A DNA stretch of 64,000 bases from Bryobacterales bacterium (GTDB taxonomy: Bacteria; Acidobacteriota; Terriglobia; Bryobacterales; Bryobacteraceae). A program made the translations under genes and the position numbers. A model generated the notes under the pieces. It made no database searches, had not been told where the DNA came from, and saw only the letters and a list, made by a program, of their open reading frames with translations. Positions 46,194 to 54,528 of the stretch are shown here, piece after piece (positions within the stretch are counted from its first letter, which is position 1; each line of letters starts with the position of its first letter). The DNA lies in the NCBI GenBank assembly GCA_016789905.1, contig JAEUQC010000074.1, forward strand, positions 1 to 64,000. Reading direction: 5' to 3'.

Positions 46194-48721
46194 CGATTCA
46201 GCCGGAGCGTCCAAGCATTCAGCTTGCCGGTGTCAGCCTTGTCGCGGTCGGCGACTTTTAGCTTCCATGTGCCCGCCATCGGCTGACCGCGCAGCGCGGA
46301 CAGCGCCGGCAGCGTTGCGGGAGTCAGCGTCTTCACGATATTGTCCGCCGAACCACCGGCGCGGTTGTGCAGGCTGACCGCCGTCCCCGCGGCTGACACC
46401 AGCGTGACTTCCAGGTCGCCGATGTAGGTGTGCGTGATATCCAAGCCCACGGCAAGATCACCAAGGTTGCCCGTCGCCGTTACGGCGAACGTCCGTTCCA
46501 CGCCGGCGGCGTTGTTATCCGGAATGGCCAACCCCGGCGCGTCGCGCAGGTCTACTGCCGCCGCCACGCCAGCCGTCAGTTCCAGTTCCCACCGGTTCAA
46601 CAGCCCCACGTCCGCCGAGGCCACATCGGCAACCGCCAGCGTCCAGGCTCCGGCGATGGTTTCGCCGGCGAACGAACCCAGCAGCGGTGTATCGGCGGCC
46701 TGAAACGTCTTCACCAGATTGTCCGCGCTGCCGCCCTGCCGCTGGTGCAGCGTCACGGCGCGGCCCGATGGCGAGGTCAACGTCACCACCAGATCGCCGA
46801 TAAACGTGTGGGTGATATCGACGCTCACTTTGACCGCGCTCACGCTCCCGGCCTCTGTGAACGCGATGGAGTCGCGAACGCCCGCCGGTGTGTTGTCGGG
46901 GATTGTCACCCGCGGCGCGCTCGATTTCCGGAGTCCCTGTTGCTCGTCTGCGCGCAGCCCCAGCGCCTCCACCACGGCCGCTTGCGCGTTCACGTTGCCA
47001 TGCCCGAACCACGGACTCCACGTTCCGTCCGCCGATCCGATGTTTTGAAACGCGCCATTCTGGAACGGACCGGCCGGGGAAATATCCCACGACGTATCCG
47101 GGTCGAACGCCGCGGGCGGCGTGCGCGGGTAGGGTGTGAAGTCGAGGTCCTTCGCCGCCGTGCGCTTCAGTATCGACAACACCTCCGCCGCGGTCAACGC
47201 CGGATTGGCCGATATCACCAGGGCCGCAATTCCGGCCACCAGCGGCGTCGCGCTGGAGGTGCCGCCAAACGAATCGGTCACCGTCGTCACCTGTGTCCCT
47301 TCGACAGTGGTGATTCCCAGCCCCGGCACGTTCACGCGTTGATACTCATGCACGTTGCTCGATGGCGCCGTAATGCCGATTCCCGTTCCGTAGTTCGAAT
47401 AGTGGCTCCGCTGCGCATTGCTGGCCAGCGCGGCCACGTGCATCACGCCCGGAATCGACGTCAGGTTATGGGTGAACACCCGCGAGGTCTCCACGCCAAT
47501 CCAGGACGTGAAGCCCGGCGCCCAGCCATCGGTGAACGGAATGTCCAGGTTTCCGGAGTGCTGAATCGGGCAGTTCTCATTGCCGGCCGCGAAGAGGACG
47601 ACGATCCCTTTCCCTCTGCGGCCTCCCGTCTCGGTTAACTGGCGCACGCGGTTGATCACCATCGACGAGAAATTCATATCCGGCGAATTTCCCCATGAAT
47701 TTGAGATCACGTCGACCTTGTCAGCCATCAGCGCCAGCGCCGCCAGGAACTTGGAATCGTTGATCAGAAGAGACGCTCCGCTTGATTCCCACTTCACGGG
47801 AAACAGCTTGCACGCTGGTGCCGCGCCCACGGTGAGCGAACCATCCACTTCGGCCGCGATCACACCCGCGCAGGCTGTGCCATGGTCGGCTCCGGTTTGA
47901 TACATCTTCGCGGGATTGGCGCCTGGGGACTGATTGGATATCAATGTGCTGCCCTGAAAGTAAGCCCAGCCGGCGAACTTGTCCGGGCCGTCGAAGTCGC
48001 GGTGGTCCAACCGGCAGCCATCGTCGGTGACACCCACCACCACCTCCGCGCTTCCAAATCCGTCCATCGCCTGCCAGGCGCCCTCGCACCGCGACGACGA
48101 GCGCGCATCCACCTCGGCGTTCGCAAAATGCGTATGCAGATGCCACTCTCGGGCATACGCCGCGTCGGCCGGCAGCGTGATGGCATACCGCGAAACGCGC
48201 ATATTCAAATCGTGGTCTACCCGTTCGATAGCGGGTTCGTTCTCCGTCAGAGTCACCACCAGCTTCACCGGGTTCATGCCCGTATGGTCGGTCAACTGAT
48301 ACAAGAACTCTCGGTCCGAGAACGACTGGAGTTTTACCAGGCTGTACTTGGCCGCGAACGCGTCCAAGTCGCCCAGCGCCGGCGCGCTTTTGAACGTAAC
48401 CAGCAGCCGGTCCGTGATCAGGAACTCCTGCCCCGTTTCGGCCACGTCGTAGGCGTGGTGCGCCGGCGCCACCTCTCGCGCATCCGCCATCGCCTGATCG
48501 AGCGCCGCCGCCGTCGTGGTGATGCGCATGGAGTGCGGCGATACCAGTTCTTCGTCCAAAACTTCCACTCCCGGCAGTTCGTCGGCGCCAGCACGTACAA
48601 CAAACTGGTCCGGCCGTTTCGTCAACGGAACTTTTTCTCCATTGCGGTAGGTATACAGTTGCGGTGGGGTGGCTTTCGCGGCCGCCTTTTCAGTATTCGG
48701 AGGAGTCTTCCTGGTAGCCAT
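46190..48721 (-). CDS. Subtilisin-like S8 peptidase with two P-domains
   Basis: An 843-residue protease. Residues 1-185 resemble a propeptide with two alpha/beta units (for example ITDRLLVTFKSAPALGDLDA). The catalytic domain (about 205-560) has Asp233 (VTDDGCRLDH), His280 (DHGTACAGVIAA), oxyanion Asn381 (AAGNENC) and Ser489 (GGTSSATPLVAG). Two proprotein-convertase P-domains follow, at about 590-690 and 715-843, each with DNTPAGV or DNNAAGV and an ITHTFIGDL / ITHTYIGDL strand. No Sec or Tat signal is visible at either possible start (ATG 48721, or GTG 48745 with extended -10 TGATACGAT), so its route out of the cell, if any, is unclear. Activity is likely, target unknown. Confidence 0.9.
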   Translation of the reverse strand: MATRKTPPNTEKAAAKATPPQLYTYRNGEKVPLTKRPDQFVVRAGADELPGVEVLDEELVSPHSMRITTTAAALDQAMADAREVAPAHHAYDVAETGQEFLITDRLLVTFKSAPALGDLDAFAAKYSLVKLQSFSDREFLYQLTDHTGMNPVKLVVTLTENEPAIERVDHDLNMRVSRYAITLPADAAYAREWHLHTHFANAEVDARSSSRCEGAWQAMDGFGSAEVVVGVTDDGCRLDHRDFDGPDKFAGWAYFQGSTLISNQSPGANPAKMYQTGADHGTACAGVIAAEVDGSLTVGAAPACKLFPVKWESSGASLLINDSKFLAALALMADKVDVISNSWGNSPDMNFSSMVINRVRQLTETGGRRGKGIVVLFAAGNENCPIQHSGNLDIPFTDGWAPGFTSWIGVETSRVFTHNLTSIPGVMHVAALASNAQRSHYSNYGTGIGITAPSSNVHEYQRVNVPGLGITTVEGTQVTTVTDSFGGTSSATPLVAGIAALVISANPALTAAEVLSILKRTAAKDLDFTPYPRTPPAAFDPDTSWDISPAGPFQNGAFQNIGSADGTWSPWFGHGNVNAQAAVVEALGLRADEQQGLRKSSAPRVTIPDNTPAGVRDSIAFTEAGSVSAVKVSVDITHTFIGDLVVTLTSPSGRAVTLHQRQGGSADNLVKTFQAADTPLLGSFAGETIAGAWTLAVADVASADVGLLNRWELELTAGVAAAVDLRDAPGLAIPDNNAAGVERTFAVTATGNLGDLAVGLDITHTYIGDLEVTLVSAAGTAVSLHNRAGGSADNIVKTLTPATLPALSALRGQPMAGTWKLKVADRDKADTGKLNAWTLRLNR

Positions 48722-49344
48722 ACGCGGAAATAGTGCTGCTTCCACGCGGATCGTATCACGCCTGTTCTTCCGTGAATATGGAGTCTGCGAGGAAATTTAC
48801 AGCGGACTTCAAAAATCAGTTGCACAACACGAACAAACAAGTTAAGTTGAAATTGTCAGCTCGTCGATTACAACCGTGGAGGTGCCCACCGGCCTCCAGT
48901 CTCTTGGTCCTTCGTTTCGTAGTTAGTGAATTCAGAGGGACATTTCGGAGATCCAGTCTTCCACTGCAATCTCCAGTCCTAGTTGTCGATTGTCTGTCCA
49001 ATGTAGTTGTTCAATCGCTCGTGAATCGGCGGCTGGCTGTTCGCAAGCATTGTTTTTCTGTTCAAGCCGACGGGATTCGCTCGCTTTTTGGGCTTCCCCA
49101 TCTACTACACAGGAGGTACAACTGGCTAATTTTTCCGGCAGTACAGCGGCAGAGCTATCGGCGGTGCGCAATGGCCGCCAATGTTTAAGTCTGTTCTGGT
49201 AGTGTTAGTAAGTTCGTGAGTGTCCGCCGCTGTTTGCGTTTTGTTTTAGGATTAATAGTTGTAAGTAAGTCGTTCTGTCTTTGCAGTGCATAGAGGGGAG
49301 AGTGTGTGACACCACTCTCCCTTTTGTGTTTCGCTTGGACGCTG
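48722..49344. other. 623-nt region without a recognised gene
   Basis: The longest gap in the window and less GC-rich than its surroundings, especially 49100-49280. A plus-strand open frame from about 48781 (ATG, MESARKFTADF) runs to 49188 but its composition (mixed Arg, Ser, Cys, no repeats or hydrophobic pattern) does not look like a protein. A strong AGGAGGT at 49111-49117 is followed only by a CTG in frame. A small hairpin TGGAGG/CCTCCA lies at 48877-48898 and a terminator-like hairpin at 49296-49321. It may encode an RNA or be decayed sequence; I cannot decide. Confidence 0.4.
49296..49321. terminator. Terminator-like hairpin
   Basis: GGGAGAGTG (49296-49304) pairs with CACTCTCCC (49313-49321) around an 8-nt loop; an A and a G before it can pair with the Ts after it. 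On the plus strand it is followed by TTTTGTGTTT, so it works best for a plus-strand transcript from the gene-poor region, but it can also end the DUF1501 transcript 24 nt after that gene's stop. Confidence 0.6.
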
Positions 49345-50742
49345 CTACGCCAGCATTTTCCGCACTACTTGTCCCCGCACGTCCGTCAACCGGAAGTCCC
49401 GGCCCATATGCCGGTACGTAAGGCGCGTATGATCGAACCCCAGGCAATGCAGAATCGTCGCCTGCAGGTCGTTGACATGCACCGGGTCTTCGGTCACATG
49501 CAGCCCCAGATCGTCCGTTTTCCCGATTGTGACGCCGCCGCGAATGCCGCCGCCCGCGGCCCACATGGTGAAGCAGTTGGCGTGATGGTCGCGGCCCGCC
49601 TTGGCCTCCTCCGCGTTCCGGAAATCTCCCAACGGCGTGCGGCCAAATTCGCCGCCCCACACAACTAACGTCGAATCCAGCATCCCTCGCTGTTTCAGGT
49701 CTTGAATCAGCGCCGCCACAGGTCCGGCCGTTATATCGCAATTCTTCTTTAGGTCTTTTTCCAGTTCCGTGTGCTGATCCCAGGAGGAATGCGTCACCAT
49801 CACCACGCGCACGCCGCGCTCCACCAACCGCCGCGCCATCAAGCAATTTGTTCCAAACGCGCGGGTGGTCTCCTGGTCCAACCCATATGCGGCCTTCGCG
49901 GCCGCCGTCTCTTTCCCCAGGTCCAACAACTCCGGGGTGCTCAGTTGCATCCGCGCGGCCATCTCGTAGGATGCGATTCGCGACGCGATCTCACGGTCGC
50001 CGGTCTTATCCAGCCGCGCCCGGTTCAACTCCCCCACCAGCCCAAAGTCCTGCCCCTGCTCTTCCGCGGTCACGCCTTTCGGGTTCGACAGGTATAGCAC
50101 CGGATCCCCCGTCCGCCGGAACAGGACTCCCTGATGGCTCGACGGCAAGAACCCGCTCGACCACTGGGCCGACTGACTCATATTGTTCTTCCCCGTGCTC
50201 AAGACGACGAAGCCGGGCAGGTCCCGCGACTCGCTGCCCAATCCATACAACACCCACGAACCGAGCGTCGGCCGCCCAGGCAGCATATGACCGGTGAACA
50301 GAATCAGGTCGGCCGGCTGATGGTTAAACGCGTCGGTGTGCATGGACCGGACAATGCACAGCTCATCCGCAATTGGCCCCCACGCCGAGATCCAGTCGCT
50401 GAACTCCGCCCCGCCCTGCCCGTATTTCTGAAACGGCCGCTTGCACCCCAGGACCTTTGCATTCGGCTTAATGAACGCAAACTTGAAATCCTTCGTCATC
50501 GATGGCGGCAATGGTTCTCCATGCCACTTCGCCAGCGCCGGTTTGGGGTCCAACAAATCGATCTGACTCGGCGCGCCTTCCATGTAGAGGAAGATCAGAT
50601 TCTTCGCCTTTCCCGCGAAATGCGGCGCCTTTGCCGCGAACGGATCGGCCGCCAGGACACCGGCCAGCCCCGCCAATCCCACGCCGCCCGACGCCCGTGT
50701 CAGGAAATCCCGCCGCCGCATTGTCTCCAGAAAGTTATTCAC
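49345..50742 (-). CDS. DUF1501 domain protein, Tat-exported
   Basis: A 465-residue protein of the DUF1501 (sulfatase-like fold) family. The Tat leader is MRRRDFLTRASGGVGLAGLA. Core motifs: IFLYMEGAPSQIDLLDPKP near the start, VRSMHTDAFNHQPADLILFTG, VVMVTHSSWDQHTELE, LVVWGGEFGRTPLGDF and GRDHHANCFTMWAAGGG, the last two being alkaline-phosphatase-like metal sites. Its start (GTG 50742, or ATG 50721 at the RRR motif) overlaps or closely follows the stop of the DUF1549/DUF1553 gene; the two always occur as a pair. Their joint role in Planctomycetes, Verrucomicrobia and Acidobacteria is not established, but polysaccharide use is suspected. Confidence 0.92.
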   Translation of the reverse strand: MNNFLETMRRRDFLTRASGGVGLAGLAGVLAADPFAAKAPHFAGKAKNLIFLYMEGAPSQIDLLDPKPALAKWHGEPLPPSMTKDFKFAFIKPNAKVLGCKRPFQKYGQGGAEFSDWISAWGPIADELCIVRSMHTDAFNHQPADLILFTGHMLPGRPTLGSWVLYGLGSESRDLPGFVVLSTGKNNMSQSAQWSSGFLPSSHQGVLFRRTGDPVLYLSNPKGVTAEEQGQDFGLVGELNRARLDKTGDREIASRIASYEMAARMQLSTPELLDLGKETAAAKAAYGLDQETTRAFGTNCLMARRLVERGVRVVMVTHSSWDQHTELEKDLKKNCDITAGPVAALIQDLKQRGMLDSTLVVWGGEFGRTPLGDFRNAEEAKAGRDHHANCFTMWAAGGGIRGGVTIGKTDDLGLHVTEDPVHVNDLQATILHCLGFDHTRLTYRHMGRDFRLTDVRGQVVRKMLA

Positions 50743-52993
50743 GGGTCACAAACTCATCGGTATTCAGTAACGCGCGGCTTGCTCCGAACCATCCCCGTTT
50801 AGCCACGTGGCTGAGCACAGCGTCCCGCTCACGCCCCGCCGGCGGACGTCCGTAGCAAAGCGCGAACGCCCGATCCACGCGCGTCGCTTCCGGCTCTTTC
50901 TCGATCCGCGCCGCCAGCGCCCGCGCCGCTTCGACGAAGACAGGATCGTTCATCAGGTTCAGCGGCTGCAATGGCGTATTGGAAGTCTCCCGCCGCGAAC
51001 AACTCACCGTCCGGTCCGGTACATCGAACGCCATTAGCAGCGGATAGGCCGCCGTGCGCTGCAGGAAGATGTATAGTCCGCGGCGGTATTTCTCCTCACC
51101 CTTGGTCTCTTCCCACTTCATGGAATATTGCAAATCGGCCACGCCATCGGGCTGCGGCGGGCGTATACTTTCGCCGCCAATTTTCTGGTTCAACAGCCCG
51201 CTCACGCGGAGCGCCGCATCGCGAATCAACTCCGCCGGCAACCGCAATCGCGACTGGCGCCCCAGCAGCGTGTTCAAAGGGTCCGCCGCTGTCAGATCCT
51301 CCCGCGCATCGGACGTTTGCCGGTAGGTGGCCGATGTCACCAGCAGGCGCACCATCCGTTTCATGCTCCAACCCGTGTCCCGAAACTCCGCCGCCAGCCA
51401 GTCCAGCAATTCCGGATGGGTCGGCCGCTCGCCCTGCGCCCCAAAATCTTCGGACGTCCGGACGAGGCCGCGGCCAAACAGTTCCTGCCACAAACGGTTC
51501 ACCGTGACCCGCGCCACCAGCGGATTCTCCCGCGAAACGAGCCATTCGCCCAGCGCCCGCCGGTCCCGTGAGCCCGCCGGCATCGCAGGCAAAGAGGCCG
51601 GAGTGGCCGCTTCCACCGCCGCGCCCTTGTCCGCCCAGTTCCCGCGAATCCGCACATGTGCCGGCCGGCGCTCGCCATTCTCTTCGAGCGTCATCACGCC
51701 TTCCCGCCGCGGGAATCGCTCGTCCAATTTCTTGAGCTTTTCCGAGAGTTCCTTCAGCTTCAACTCGTCGAATTTCGCCTTGCCGATCGCTCCCGCAGAG
51801 TTTTGTGCGAAGTAGTCGACCAGCGCGTCCTGCTCGCGTGCCGTCCGTGCCTCTCGTTTTTTCAAGAGAGTCCGCCGCCCGTGGTCCACGCGCTTGGAAT
51901 AGGAGTCATACGTCACATCCCACAGCGGGCGCTTTCCCGGATTGGCCAGTGCGTCCCGCATCCCGTCTTCCCAAAACTGCAGACTCTCTTCAATGCCATA
52001 GCCGCCCACCAGAGAATCCCGCTCCGCGCGATAGGCAGCGGGTTGCGGCGGTTCCAGGTCGAGTTCATCGGCATTTTCGAAAAACGCCATCAGCGAATAA
52101 AAATCCCGCTGCGAAATCGGGTCGTATTTGTGGTCATGACACTGCGCGCAGCCTATTGTCAGTCCCAGCCATACCGTGCCTACCGTGCTTGTGCGATCCA
52201 GCAGTTGTTCAAACCGGATGCGGTCCAGTTCCACGCCGCCCTCGCGGCTCGTAATCGTCTGCCGGTGAAAACCCACCGCAACGGGCTCCCCGGCGAACTG
52301 GGCCACGGTAAACCGGTCAAACGGCATGTCGGTATTGAATGCTTGAATCACCCAGTCCCGGTACCGAAAAGCGAACGGCCGACCGTAGTCTTGCACGCCG
52401 CCCTCGCTATCGGCGTACCGCGCGAGGTCGAGCCAGTGGCGCGCGAACTTTTCGCCGTAGTGCGGCGAGGCGAGCAGCGAATCCACCAACCGTTCATAGG
52501 CATCCGGGCGCGGGTCATTGACAAACGCCGCCATCTCCTCCGGCGCCGGGGGCAATCCAATCAGGTCCAAATAAACCCGCCGCCCGAGCGTCCGCCGGTC
52601 AGCTTCCGCCGAAGACCGCAAACCGCGCGTGGCAAGCGATTTCTCAATGAACCAGTCAACCGCGTTCCGCCCCGCCGGCACCGCGGCCCGAGAAATCGGC
52701 GCGAACGACCAGGGCCGCGTTCCCGCCGCCCAGGCACGGAGCACCGCGAGTTCTTCGGCCGGCAACGGCCCGCCCGGCGGCATCTTGGCCGCGCCGGTCA
52801 TTTCGGCCACTCGCTGCGCAGCCCGAGCAGCCACCGTCTCGTTGTCCAGCCGCAGTTTGCCCATCTGCCGGCTCGCCCCATGGCAGCCATAGCAGCGACG
52901 TTCCAATATCGGCTGGACCTCGCGAGTGAAGTCCGCCGCGCCGCAAAAGGCCGGAATGGCCAACAGCCATGTGATTGGATATCGACGCAGCAC
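50735..52993 (-). CDS. Cytochrome-type DUF1549/DUF1553 (PSCyt/PSD1) protein
   Basis: A 752-residue exported protein. A signal peptide (LRRYPITWLLAIPAFCGAA) is followed by a c-type cytochrome module with the heme site CYGCH in QPILERRCYGCHGASRQMGK. The DUF1549 domain comes next (LGRRVYLDLIGLPPAPEEM, HWLDLARYADSEG, GCAQCHDHKYDPI) and then the C-terminal DUF1553 domain (GRGLVRTSEDFGAQGERPTH, LMNDPVFVEAARALAAR). I prefer GTG 52993, eight bases after TAGTCT, over GTG 53011, because it begins the signal peptide directly. The stop overlaps the DUF1501 start by eight bases. The pair is standard in planctomycete-like gene sets. Confidence 0.92.
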   Translation of the reverse strand: MLRRYPITWLLAIPAFCGAADFTREVQPILERRCYGCHGASRQMGKLRLDNETVAARAAQRVAEMTGAAKMPPGGPLPAEELAVLRAWAAGTRPWSFAPISRAAVPAGRNAVDWFIEKSLATRGLRSSAEADRRTLGRRVYLDLIGLPPAPEEMAAFVNDPRPDAYERLVDSLLASPHYGEKFARHWLDLARYADSEGGVQDYGRPFAFRYRDWVIQAFNTDMPFDRFTVAQFAGEPVAVGFHRQTITSREGGVELDRIRFEQLLDRTSTVGTVWLGLTIGCAQCHDHKYDPISQRDFYSLMAFFENADELDLEPPQPAAYRAERDSLVGGYGIEESLQFWEDGMRDALANPGKRPLWDVTYDSYSKRVDHGRRTLLKKREARTAREQDALVDYFAQNSAGAIGKAKFDELKLKELSEKLKKLDERFPRREGVMTLEENGERRPAHVRIRGNWADKGAAVEAATPASLPAMPAGSRDRRALGEWLVSRENPLVARVTVNRLWQELFGRGLVRTSEDFGAQGERPTHPELLDWLAAEFRDTGWSMKRMVRLLVTSATYRQTSDAREDLTAADPLNTLLGRQSRLRLPAELIRDAALRVSGLLNQKIGGESIRPPQPDGVADLQYSMKWEETKGEEKYRRGLYIFLQRTAAYPLLMAFDVPDRTVSCSRRETSNTPLQPLNLMNDPVFVEAARALAARIEKEPEATRVDRAFALCYGRPPAGRERDAVLSHVAKRGWFGASRALLNTDEFVTRE

Positions 52994-53057
52994 CTCTGGC
53001 GAGACTATCACCGGCCAGCGCCGTCGGCAACATTGTTTAGAAGACGCGGACCGGCTA

Positions 53058-54269
53058 TCAGCGATCGAAGAAACAGGTCAATTCTTCCAACGGCATGGGC
53101 CGCGCAAAGTAGTAACCCTGCGCCCCATGCACACCCAGTTCCCGATAGGACGCCGCCATGCCCGGCGTTTCCACGCCTTCGGCCACGACGCTGGCGCTGG
53201 TAGCGTTCGCGAACGCCACCAGCGCCGCCACCAGCGCGCGCGCCGTGGCGTCATCGCCCACAACTCGCGCCAGAGATAGATCCAACTTGATGACATCCGG
53301 CCGGAGTTGCACCAAGTGTTGCAGACTCGAAAACCCCGCCCCCGCGTCGTCCATCGCCAGTTTGACACCTTCCGTTCGCAACGGCCGCAGGGATCTTTGC
53401 AGCAAGTCAAAATCATCGACAATCGAGTGTTCTGTCACCTCCAGCACGATTCGGGAGAGCGGAAATCCCGCCAAGACGCTGGCCAGCCGCCCACTCCGAA
53501 TCAACGTGGGACTGCAGTTCAACGCGAGGTACGCCTTTCCGGGAATGCATCGCAGGGACTGCGTCGCGTTTCTGACCGCGTTCAACTCCAACTCCACGCC
53601 CATTCCAATCGCATCCGCCGCCTTGAACCATTTATCCGGAGACCGGTCCGGGACCAGCGAGAAGCGGGCCAAGCCTTCCAGCCCCATCACAGTCTCCGTC
53701 GCCAGATCGACAATTGGCTGGTAGACCACCGCGGGTTGATTGCGGGCAAGCGCGCTTTCGATAACCGCCCTATCGGCCTGGCCTCTAGCATCGGCGGAGC
53801 GTTGCCGCGATAAGTCGCCCGCAATGATATCGGCGAAGGCATGCATTACCTCCAGATCGCGGTCTTGCAGCTTATAGTTGGGTTTGGCCCGGAAGCAGCA
53901 CAGCGTGCCGTACAACTCGCCGGAAGCCAGCCGGACGGGCACTCCAATATGCGAGCCGATGGGGACATTCCGCGTAAAATCGATCTCCATCGCCGCAGCG
54001 ACCTGGGATGTATCCGCCATCAATTCCGGCAGCCGGCCGTCCACAATACGCTGACAATAGCCGACAGAAAGGGGGATCACATCACCGGGACAGACTAGTG
54101 TCTGTTCGCGATCGGCCGTCACGAACCGAATCCGTCTGCGGTCACCGAAGAACTCGGAGATGAAGCCAACCTCCATACCGAGATGCTTCCGCAGCGCGGT
54201 GAGCACCGCCGTTATCGCACTGTCGCTGTCCGGGGAGGGCCGCGCGGGGTATATGCCGGTATCGTTCAA
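53058..54269 (-). CDS. GAF-EAL cyclic-di-GMP phosphodiesterase
   Basis: A 403-residue cytoplasmic protein. Residues 15-150 form a GAF domain (IGSHIGVPVRLASGELYGTL) and 165-400 an EAL domain. The EAL motif is EGL at 198-200, a common variant, and the catalytic set seems complete: Glu198, Asn251, Glu277, Asp307-Asp308, Lys328, Glu364 and Gln384 (GAQGYYFARPM). So hydrolysis of c-di-GMP to pGpG is expected, gated by the GAF ligand. The only start I find is a TTG at 54269, so the true N-terminus is uncertain. A perfect 10-bp inverted repeat sits 18 nt upstream of it. Confidence 0.88.
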   Translation of the reverse strand: MNDTGIYPARPSPDSDSAITAVLTALRKHLGMEVGFISEFFGDRRRIRFVTADREQTLVCPGDVIPLSVGYCQRIVDGRLPELMADTSQVAAAMEIDFTRNVPIGSHIGVPVRLASGELYGTLCCFRAKPNYKLQDRDLEVMHAFADIIAGDLSRQRSADARGQADRAVIESALARNQPAVVYQPIVDLATETVMGLEGLARFSLVPDRSPDKWFKAADAIGMGVELELNAVRNATQSLRCIPGKAYLALNCSPTLIRSGRLASVLAGFPLSRIVLEVTEHSIVDDFDLLQRSLRPLRTEGVKLAMDDAGAGFSSLQHLVQLRPDVIKLDLSLARVVGDDATARALVAALVAFANATSASVVAEGVETPGMAASYRELGVHGAQGYYFARPMPLEELTCFFDR

Positions 54270-54287
54270 ATCGCCCGTTCCAATACG

Positions 54288-54318
54288 CCGCGGACAATCG
54301 AACTCGCCTTGTCCGCGG
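54288..54318. promoter_or_regulatory. Inverted repeat upstream of EAL gene
   Basis: CCGCGGACAA (54288-54297) and TTGTCCGCGG (54309-54318) are exact reverse complements separated by 11 nt (centres 21 nt apart, two helical turns). The distance suits a dimeric repressor or activator that controls the phosphodiesterase gene; it could also form a hairpin in the 5' leader. Confidence 0.5.
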
Positions 54319-54528
54319 AAGCCGTGTTAGATAATCCCGGGCGCTTCGCCGAAAGGGCAAGAAAATAGGCAGTAGGACACCCCAATGTATATCAGCAAAC
54401 TGGTGGAACGTCCAGAGGCCGGATATGCCGGAGCGGTCCAATAAATCCGCCTTCCGGAAACACCGCTGTAACAAGCGTCTGATAAAATGAAACTACGTCC
54501 TCCCCACCACTTTGAGGTTGGTAATTCT

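Noticed and set aside
48781..49188. Plus-strand frame of about 136 codons in the gene-poor region
   Set aside because: No ribosome-binding site at its ATG, no hydrophobic or repeat pattern, odd Arg/Ser/Cys composition. Kept only as part of an undefined region.
51656..53203. Plus-strand open frame of about 515 codons opposite the DUF1549/DUF1553 gene
   Set aside because: Arg/Pro-rich antisense shadow of a well-supported gene.
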